From assembly GCA_028703035.1 (NCBI GenBank), contig JAQVNR010000050.1, positions 1 to 10,064 of the forward strand: a stretch of DNA of 10,064 nucleotides, written 5' to 3'. Positions 5,135 through 10,064 of the stretch are shown here, in pieces. The stretch is from Bacilli bacterium (GTDB lineage Bacteria > Bacillota_I > Bacilli_A > RF39 > UBA660). A model generated the notes under the pieces. That model searched no databases. It saw only the letters and a program-made list of their open reading frames with translations, and had not been told where the DNA came from. The first letter of the stretch is position 1. Every line of letters starts with the position of its first letter. The translations under genes and the position numbers were made by a program.

Positions 5135-7546
5135 ATGTTAGAAAAAAAATATAATGCTAAAGATGTAGAAACTAAATGGCTTAAATATTGGCAAGATAAC
5201 AATATTTATGAGTTTACTCTCGATGAAAGAGAAGTATTTTCAATAGATACACCACCACCGTATGCTAATGGGAAAATTCATATTGGGCATATTTTTTCTT
5301 ATTCTCAAACAGAAATGATTGCTAGATATAAAAGATTAAAAGGTTATAATGTTTTTTATCCATTTGGTTTTGATGATAATGGTCTTCCTAGTGAAAGATT
5401 AGTTGAAAAAGAACTTGGCAAGAGAGCATCGGAAATTGGTAGAGAAGAATTTAATCGTCTATGTTATGAAACAACTGATAAATATGAAAACGAGTATAAA
5501 GATTTATTTAGTAAAATGGGAGTTAGTGCCGATTGGAAACTTACTTATAAAACTATTAGTCCTCAGTCGATAAAAATTAGTCAAGCTTCATTTATTGATT
5601 TAGTAAATAAAAAAAAGGCTTATGAGGCAATTAGTCCGGCTTTATGGTGTGCAGAATGCGGAACATCAATTGCCCAAGCAGAACTGGAAACAAAAACTGT
5701 TGATGCCTTATTTAATTATCTTAAATTTAAAGTAAAAGAAACAGGGGATTCATTTTTGATTGCAACAACTAGGCCGGAGTTATTACCAGCAATAGTTTGT
5801 GTTTTTGTAAATCCGCAAGATGATGTAAATGCATCACTCATTGGTAAAACTGCTCTGATACCAATTATCAATGTTGAAGTTCCTATTTTATCCGATGATA
5901 AAGTAGATAAAGACAAGGGAACCGGTATTGTTATGTGTTGTACTTTTGGAGATCAAACTGATATTGAGTGGTGGAAAAAATATAAATTACCATTAAATCA
6001 TATTTTAACAAGTGATGGCAGGATTAAAGATGAAATTAAAGATTATGGTGGTCTAAGAATAAAAGCTGCGAGAAAAAAAATCTTAGAAGATTTAGAATTA
6101 GGAGGCTATTTAGATTCACAGAAGCCTCTTACTCATGAAGTTCAAGTTCATGAAAGATGTGGTACTGAAGTTGAATACAGTGTTCTAAAACAGTGGTTTA
6201 TAGATATTATGAACTATAAAGAAGATTTCTTAAAAATTGGTTCAGATATTAAATGGCGACCAGAATATATGAAAACCAGATATGATGAGTGGGTAAACAC
6301 TTTAGCTTGGGATTGGTGCATTTCAAGGCAAAGATATTTTGGTGTGCCTTTTCCAGTTTGGTATTGTGAAAATTGTGGGGAAGTTATTTTAGCTGATATT
6401 AAAGATTTACCAGTAAATCCTCTTATTGATGTACCTAATATTAAAAATTGTCCTAATTGTGGGGCTGATAAATTTACTCCTGAGAAAGATGTAATGGATA
6501 CCTGGGCCACATCATCGGTTACCCCACTTATTAATATGAGATATGGTGATGCTAACAATTTAGAACATCTGTTAAAGCCAATGAGTCTGAGAACTAATGC
6601 TCATGACATAATCAGAACTTGGGATTTTTATACAATTGTTAAAAGTTTTCATCACTTTAATGAAAAACCCTGGAATGATGTCATGATCTCTGGCTTTGTA
6701 ATGGCTGCTAAAGGTGAGAAGATAAGCAAAAGCAAAAATAATAGTAAAAATGATCCCTTTGAACTCATTAAAACTTATTCAGCTGATGTTATAAGATACT
6801 TAGCTGGCTCTGGTAGACTTGGAACTGATATGACTTACAGTGAAGAAACTTTTGAGCGTGGTAAAAAACTGATTAATAAAATATATAATGCATCGAAATT
6901 TGTTCAGATGCATTTAACAGATTATCATGATCAAGAATTTACTGATTTTGAATTTTTTGATAAATGGATTTTAGGCTTATATCAAGAAATGGAAACCAGT
7001 TTTACAAAATATTTAGATGAATATGAAGTAGGTTTAGGTCTTAATGTTTTAGAAAAATTCTTTTGGAATTTTTGTGATAATTATTTAGAAATAGTTAAAC
7101 ATCGACTATATAGACCAGAAGAATTTGGTGATAATGCTAGATTAAGTGGTCAAAAGACTATTTATATAATTCTTTATAAATTACTTCAAAAGTTTAGTAT
7201 TTATTTCCCTTTTATAACCGAAGAAATATTTCAAGAAATTTACCATACTAAATCCTCAATTCATCTTACTTTATTAGAAGAAATAAACTATAATTTTAAA
7301 GAAGAAATAACTTTAGGTAGTAGCTTGCTGGAAATAATTAGTATTGTAAGAGGTGCGAAGACAGATGCCTTTACTTCACTTAAAACTGAAGTTAGAAATT
7401 TAGATCTTAGTTTATCACCTAAACTAAAAGATGCATTAAATAAAGGAGTAGCTGATTTTAAAGCAACCTTATTTATAACCAATCTTAATATTACTGAAAT
7501 AGTGGAAAAATTTGCCGTAACTAAGATAGATTTAAAAATAGAATAA
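5135..7546 (+). CDS. valS: valyl-tRNA synthetase, archaeal/rickettsial type 2
   Basis: Charges tRNA-Val with valine in the cytoplasm and hydrolyses mischarged threonyl-tRNA. Class I core: PPPYANGKIHIGH (HIGH at 49-52), FGFDDNGLPSERLVEKELG (77-95), AWDWCISRQRYFGVPFPVWY (391-410), VMDTWATSSVTP (453-464) and signature KISKS (529-533), with Ile for Met. The CP1 editing domain (about 195-345) has ATTRPELLPA (210-219) and MCCTFGDQTDIEWW (267-280). Cys pairs at 172/175, 411/414 and 439/442 look like zinc knuckles. From memory, DDNGLPxERLVEK, DKGTGxVMCCTFGDQTDI and SPxSxKISQxSFxDLVxK are shared with Rickettsia ValRS (type 2), not with the usual bacterial enzyme. Its 803 residues and short C-terminal part without a long coiled-coil arm agree. 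AGGAGG sits 5 nt before the ATG. The T-box specifier GUU independently supports valine. murB follows after 12 nt. Confidence 0.94.
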   Translation: MLEKKYNAKDVETKWLKYWQDNNIYEFTLDEREVFSIDTPPPYANGKIHIGHIFSYSQTEMIARYKRLKGYNVFYPFGFDDNGLPSERLVEKELGKRASEIGREEFNRLCYETTDKYENEYKDLFSKMGVSADWKLTYKTISPQSIKISQASFIDLVNKKKAYEAISPALWCAECGTSIAQAELETKTVDALFNYLKFKVKETGDSFLIATTRPELLPAIVCVFVNPQDDVNASLIGKTALIPIINVEVPILSDDKVDKDKGTGIVMCCTFGDQTDIEWWKKYKLPLNHILTSDGRIKDEIKDYGGLRIKAARKKILEDLELGGYLDSQKPLTHEVQVHERCGTEVEYSVLKQWFIDIMNYKEDFLKIGSDIKWRPEYMKTRYDEWVNTLAWDWCISRQRYFGVPFPVWYCENCGEVILADIKDLPVNPLIDVPNIKNCPNCGADKFTPEKDVMDTWATSSVTPLINMRYGDANNLEHLLKPMSLRTNAHDIIRTWDFYTIVKSFHHFNEKPWNDVMISGFVMAAKGEKISKSKNNSKNDPFELIKTYSADVIRYLAGSGRLGTDMTYSEETFERGKKLINKIYNASKFVQMHLTDYHDQEFTDFEFFDKWILGLYQEMETSFTKYLDEYEVGLGLNVLEKFFWNFCDNYLEIVKHRLYRPEEFGDNARLSGQKTIYIILYKLLQKFSIYFPFITEEIFQEIYHTKSSIHLTLLEEINYNFKEEITLGSSLLEIISIVRGAKTDAFTSLKTEVRNLDLSLSPKLKDALNKGVADFKATLFITNLNITEIVEKFAVTKIDLKIE

Positions 7547-7558
7547 AGGAAAGATTAA

Positions 7559-8419
7559 ATGAAAAAGTTTGGGAGAGTAATAAATAATGCTAGTTTAAAA
7601 AATTATAATACTTATAAAATTGATGCTAGATGTAAATATTTAATTTTTATTAATGATCAAAATAAATTAAGAGATTTACTTGATTATTTAAATAAAATAT
7701 CTGTAAAGTATTTTATTTTAGGAAATGGTTCGAATATAATTTTACCTGATTATTATGATGGGGTAGTTATAAAGCTTGAATTAAATCCGTTTTTTATAGA
7801 AAGTAATACTATTACCGTTGGAGCATCTTACATGTTAAATAAACTAGCAAATATAACTGTAAAAGAGAGTCTTAAAGGTTTAGAGTGGGCAGCTGGTATT
7901 CCCGGAACTGTCGGAGGCTCAGTTATTGGTAATGCTAGTTGTTATGAAGAATCATTAATGCCACTAATTATTAAACTTGAGGTTCTTGATAATGGGGTTT
8001 TAAAAACTATTACTACTAATGATTTTAATTATTCATATCGTCATACTACTTTAAAAGATGATAAAATTATTATTTTAAAAGCAACTTTTAAGTTAGATAG
8101 TGGTAATAAAGAAGAACTTCTAGAAATAATTAAAGATCGAACTAAAAAAAGGGTAGGGAGCCAGCCCCTTGAATATCCTTCTGCTGGCAGTGTTTTTAAA
8201 AATCCAGAAGGATACTTTGCTGGTAAACTAATTGAAGACTCAGGTCTTAAAGGATATCGTTTAGGTGGAGCTGAAATATCAGAAAAACATGCTAATTTTA
8301 TTATTAATAAAGAAGATGCAACTAGCCAGGATATTAAAGCTTTAATTAAATATATTAGAAATAAAGTATTTGAAAAATATGGGATTAATTTAATTCTTGA
8401 ACAAGAAATAATTAATTGA
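7559..8419 (+). CDS. murB: UDP-N-acetylenolpyruvoylglucosamine reductase
   Basis: Cytoplasmic FAD enzyme that uses NADPH to reduce enolpyruvyl-UDP-GlcNAc to UDP-N-acetylmuramate, the second committed step of peptidoglycan synthesis. FAD-binding segments: FILGNGSNIILPD (52-64) and GLEWAAGIPGTVGGSVIGNASCY (107-129). Catalytic motifs: YSYRHT (158-163, Arg161), PSAGSVFKNP (207-216, Ser211 as proton donor) and a C-terminal Glu in LILEQEI (Glu281). The RLGGAEISEKHANFIIN segment (234-250) and the absence of the extra YSYR-type loop domain indicate the type II form. Its 286 residues are normal for Firmicutes. Shine-Dalgarno AAAGGAAAG begins at the valS stop codon. Sandwiched between two tRNA synthetases with no promoter of its own, it is probably under the Val T-box. 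It shows the organism makes a wall, or did recently. Confidence 0.96.
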   Translation: MKKFGRVINNASLKNYNTYKIDARCKYLIFINDQNKLRDLLDYLNKISVKYFILGNGSNIILPDYYDGVVIKLELNPFFIESNTITVGASYMLNKLANITVKESLKGLEWAAGIPGTVGGSVIGNASCYEESLMPLIIKLEVLDNGVLKTITTNDFNYSYRHTTLKDDKIIILKATFKLDSGNKEELLEIIKDRTKKRVGSQPLEYPSAGSVFKNPEGYFAGKLIEDSGLKGYRLGGAEISEKHANFIINKEDATSQDIKALIKYIRNKVFEKYGINLILEQEIIN

Positions 8420-8435
8420 TATACTAATAAAAGAA

Positions 8436-8444
8436 AAGAGTGAT
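8436..8444 (+). promoter_or_regulatory. proS ribosome binding site (decides the start)
   Basis: AAGAGTGAT resembles the extended anti-Shine-Dalgarno complement with one base missing, the same style as the rpsB site. It overlaps in-frame GTG (8440) and ATG (8443), leaving the ATG at 8449 as the properly spaced start, which yields an N-terminus MAKNNKNITSRDVDFAVWYND typical for ProRS type 3. Confidence 0.65.
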
Positions 8445-8448
8445 GTTT

Positions 8449-9870
8449 ATGGCAAAAAACAATAAGAATATAACTAGTCGTGATGTTGATTTTGCAGTGT
8501 GGTATAACGATGTTATTAAAGAGGCAGATTTAATTGATTATTCATCAGTTAAAGGAAGCATGATTATTCGTCCCTATGGCTATGCTATATGGGAAAATAT
8601 GGTTGCCGTGCTTGATAAGATGTTTAAAGAAACTGGCCATGTTAATGTACAAATGCCAATGTTTATTCCTGAGTCACTATTTAATATTGAAAAAGAACAT
8701 GTAAAAGGCTTTGCCCCAGAAGTAGCTTGGGTAACGCATGGTGGTGATGAAAAATTAGAAGAAAGAATGCTAGTAAGACCTACTAGTGAGGTTCTTTTTT
8801 GTGACCATTATAAAAAAATAATTAAGTCATACCGAGACTTACCACTTTTATATAATCAGTGGTGCCCGATTGTGAGATGGGAAAAAACAACTAGACCGTT
8901 CCTGCGCTCAAGAGAAATACTATGGCAAGAAGGTCATACCATGCATTCATCAGAAAAAGAAGCTCGCTCTGAAACTTTGCAAATGCTGGATATTTATACG
9001 AAATTTCAAAAAGATTATTTAGCAATACCTGTAATTACAGGCCGTAAAACTGAAAAAGAAAAATTTGCCGGAGCTGAAGAAACTTATACCGTTGAGGCAA
9101 TGATGTATGATGGAGTTGCCCTTCAAAACGGTACTAGTCACTATTTTGGCACTGGATTTTCAGAAGCTTTTGATATTAAATTCTTAAATAAAGATAATGT
9201 TTTAGAGCGCCCCTATCAAACAAGCTGGGGTGTATCAACTAGAATGATTGGTGGCTTAATTATGGTCCATAGTGATGATTTAGGCCTTGTTCTTCCACCA
9301 AAAATCGCGCCGATTAAAGTAGGGATTGTTCCAATTGGTGATGTAAAAAGTTTAGTAGATAATATTGAAAATAAACTAAAAGAAAATGATATAAGTTTTT
9401 ATACTGATAATACTGATAAATCACCAGGCTTTAAATTTGCCGAAGCAGAAGTTAAAGGCTATCCTCTTAGACTTGAAATAGGAGAAAGAGATTTAAAAGA
9501 AAATAAAATTACTTTAGTTAGAAGAGATACTTTAGAAAAAATAACTGTTAAAAGTGATATAAATGAAGTAATAATTAAAACTAAAGAATTACTTACTTTA
9601 GTCCAAGACAATTTATATAAAAAAGCAGAAGTAAGAAGAAATACAATGATGCATAAAGCTGATACTTTAGACCAGTTTGAAGAATATATAAAAAAACCAG
9701 GATTTATTTTAACTTCTTGGTGTGGCGAAGAAGCATGCGAATTACATGTCAAAGAAAAATATGGTTTAAAAAGTAGATGTATGCCACTTAATGATGATGC
9801 AAGTAATAAGCCATGTACAATATGTGGTAAGTTTGGCAAACATAAATTGTATTATGGAAAACAATATTAA
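8449..9870 (+). CDS. proS: prolyl-tRNA synthetase, eukaryote/archaeal-like type 3
   Basis: Class II synthetase that charges tRNA-Pro in the cytoplasm. In residues counted from ATG 8449: N-terminal FAVWYNDVIKEADLIDYSSVKG (15-36) and RPYGYAIWENM (41-51); TSE of the ATP/proline pocket in LVRPTSEVLF (108-117); motif 2 in QWCPIVRWEKTTRPFLRSREILWQEGHT (137-164); motif 3 in WGVSTRMIGGLIMVHSDDLGLVLPP (260-284). There is no INS editing domain between motifs 2 and 3. The anticodon-binding domain follows (about 287-385), then the C-terminal zinc domain with Cys 425, 430, 456 and 459 and the conserved terminal Tyr. That makes it type 3 (archaeal/eukaryotic-like), a form found in several Firmicutes and mycoplasma lineages. 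At 473 residues it is full length. It is last in the valS-murB-proS unit, 29 nt after murB, and is followed by a terminator. Confidence 0.97.
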   Translation: MAKNNKNITSRDVDFAVWYNDVIKEADLIDYSSVKGSMIIRPYGYAIWENMVAVLDKMFKETGHVNVQMPMFIPESLFNIEKEHVKGFAPEVAWVTHGGDEKLEERMLVRPTSEVLFCDHYKKIIKSYRDLPLLYNQWCPIVRWEKTTRPFLRSREILWQEGHTMHSSEKEARSETLQMLDIYTKFQKDYLAIPVITGRKTEKEKFAGAEETYTVEAMMYDGVALQNGTSHYFGTGFSEAFDIKFLNKDNVLERPYQTSWGVSTRMIGGLIMVHSDDLGLVLPPKIAPIKVGIVPIGDVKSLVDNIENKLKENDISFYTDNTDKSPGFKFAEAEVKGYPLRLEIGERDLKENKITLVRRDTLEKITVKSDINEVIIKTKELLTLVQDNLYKKAEVRRNTMMHKADTLDQFEEYIKKPGFILTSWCGEEACELHVKEKYGLKSRCMPLNDDASNKPCTICGKFGKHKLYYGKQY

Positions 9871-9872
9871 TT

Positions 9873-9886
9873 TGCTTATTTAAGCA
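9873..9886. repeat. small inverted repeat after proS
   Basis: TGCTTATTTAAGCA is a 14-bp perfect palindrome 2 nt after the proS stop codon. It could fold into a 6-bp hairpin with a minimal loop or fold less tightly; no T-run follows it. It may help protect the 3' end ahead of the real terminator, but this is speculative. Confidence 0.35.
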
Positions 9887-9891
9887 GTTGT

Positions 9892-9919
9892 AATACTTAA
9901 TAAATAAGTATTTTTTTTT
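9892..9919 (+). terminator. rho-independent terminator of the valS-murB-proS operon
   Basis: AATACTTA (9892-9899) and TAAGTATT (9905-9912) form a perfect 8-bp stem with a 5-nt loop, followed by an unbroken T-run to 9919 (nine T in all, the first two in the stem). It begins 21 nt after the proS stop. Clear intrinsic terminator geometry despite the low G+C of the stem. Confidence 0.8.
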
Positions 9920-9954
9920 GAAATGACGCAATTATAATGGCTCAATTGCCAAAG

Positions 9955-10015
9955 TAAATTGACCATTTGATGCAAACTCAGTAATCATAAGGTATGTGCT
10001 AGATTAAGTTGACCA
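9955..10015 (+). repeat. 11-nt direct repeat TAARTTGACCA spaced 50 bp
   Basis: TAAATTGACCA at 9955-9965 and TAAGTTGACCA at 10005-10015 differ at one base and start exactly 50 bp apart. The second copy abuts the 5' arm of the following terminator hairpin. This could be a protein-binding pair or chance; no regulator is suggested by the neighbours. Confidence 0.35.
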
Positions 10016-10042
10016 AAACACAGCTAATAAAGCTGTGTTTTT
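10015..10042 (+). terminator. second strong terminator hairpin without a gene in the window
   Basis: AAAACACAGCT (10015-10025) and AGCTGTGTTTT (10031-10041) form a perfect 11-bp stem with an AATAA loop and run into T5. The stem is more G+C-rich than the proS terminator. On the reverse strand it also ends in four U, so it could serve a convergent gene lying beyond the right edge, or a short transcript from the 9920-10014 region. Confidence 0.7.
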
Positions 10043-10064
10043 ATAACGAGATATGGTTAATTTA

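Larger units (their letters stand above)
9933..10042 (+). other. non-coding tail: possible small RNA unit, weakly supported
   Basis: No coding frame of note is seen from 9920 to the end. A perfect TATAAT stands at 9933-9938 but has no good -35 at the right distance (the position falls in the T-run). If it were a promoter, transcription would start near 9945 and stop at the strong hairpin ending at 10042, giving an RNA of about 95-100 nt. The sequence matches no RNA family I know. Confidence 0.2.

Noticed and set aside
6214..6558. 114-codon open frame antisense to valS
   Set aside because: Shadow of conserved valS sequence; no supporting signals.
8440..8448. GTG 8440 or ATG 8443 as proS start
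   Set aside because: Both overlap the ribosome binding site; ATG 8449 fits spacing and family alignment.
9459..9839. 126-codon open frame antisense to the 3' part of proS
   Set aside because: It lies wholly inside a clearly functional gene, has no ribosome binding site that stands out and looks like the hydrophobic shadow of a charged protein.
313..9870. Mycoplasma code with TGA as tryptophan
   Set aside because: Trp is encoded by TGG throughout and murB ends at TGA in the correct place, so TGA is a stop. The TGA codons in 4829-4925 are therefore taken as real breaks.
1..10064. CRISPR array, insertion sequence, prophage, toxin-antitoxin or tRNA/rRNA genes
   Set aside because: Searched by eye on both strands: no regularly spaced repeats, transposase motifs, att-like duplications or cloverleaf structures found.

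Overview
The window is a low-GC (about 30% by eye) chromosomal housekeeping segment from a walled Gram-positive-type bacterium near the Bacillota/Mycoplasmatota boundary (Erysipelotrichia- or RF39-like lineages fit; this placement is inference). The reasons are strong purine-rich Shine-Dalgarno sites, a T-box riboswitch, typical sigma-A promoters, Bacillus-like S2 and EF-Ts, and a ProRS of the type without an editing insertion. TGA is a real stop (murB ends in it) and Trp is encoded by TGG, so the mycoplasma code is not used. The presence of murB argues for peptidoglycan.

Layout. 1-312: intergenic DNA with a weak terminator-like hairpin, an extended -10 promoter and a leader carrying an 11-bp hairpin. 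313-2857 (+): rpsB (S2 with an unusual C-terminal Rho_N/SAP-like tail), tsf (EF-Ts) and a membrane-anchored thioredoxin-fold protein that keeps only one of the two active-site cysteines. They form one tight operon that ends at a bidirectional terminator. 2907-4250 (-): a lone GspE/PilB/ComGA-family secretion or pilus ATPase. 4280-4344: back-to-back promoters whose -35 boxes lie only 7 bp apart. 4351-4548 (+): a T-box leader with a GUU (Val) specifier. 4550-5120: a decayed, frameshifted coding remnant of unknown family. 5135-9870 (+): valS, murB and proS, ending in a strong terminator at 9892-9919. 9920-10064: non-coding, with a second strong terminator hairpin and an 11-nt repeat spaced exactly 50 bp.

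How it works together. Most genes serve translation: ribosome assembly (S2), elongation (EF-Ts) and tRNA charging (ValRS, ProRS). The ValRS looks like the archaeal/rickettsial 'type 2' enzyme, yet it lies behind a valine-specific T-box, so an apparently foreign enzyme seems to have been placed under a native Firmicutes control element. The arrangement is odd in three ways: about 590 nt of broken coding sequence separates riboswitch and gene; the T-box shows a canonical antiterminator but no clearly competing terminator; and a possible second promoter lies just upstream of valS. MurB and ProRS ride in the same transcript, so cell-wall precursor synthesis may be tied to valine-tRNA charging. I see no CRISPR array, insertion sequence, tRNA or rRNA gene.
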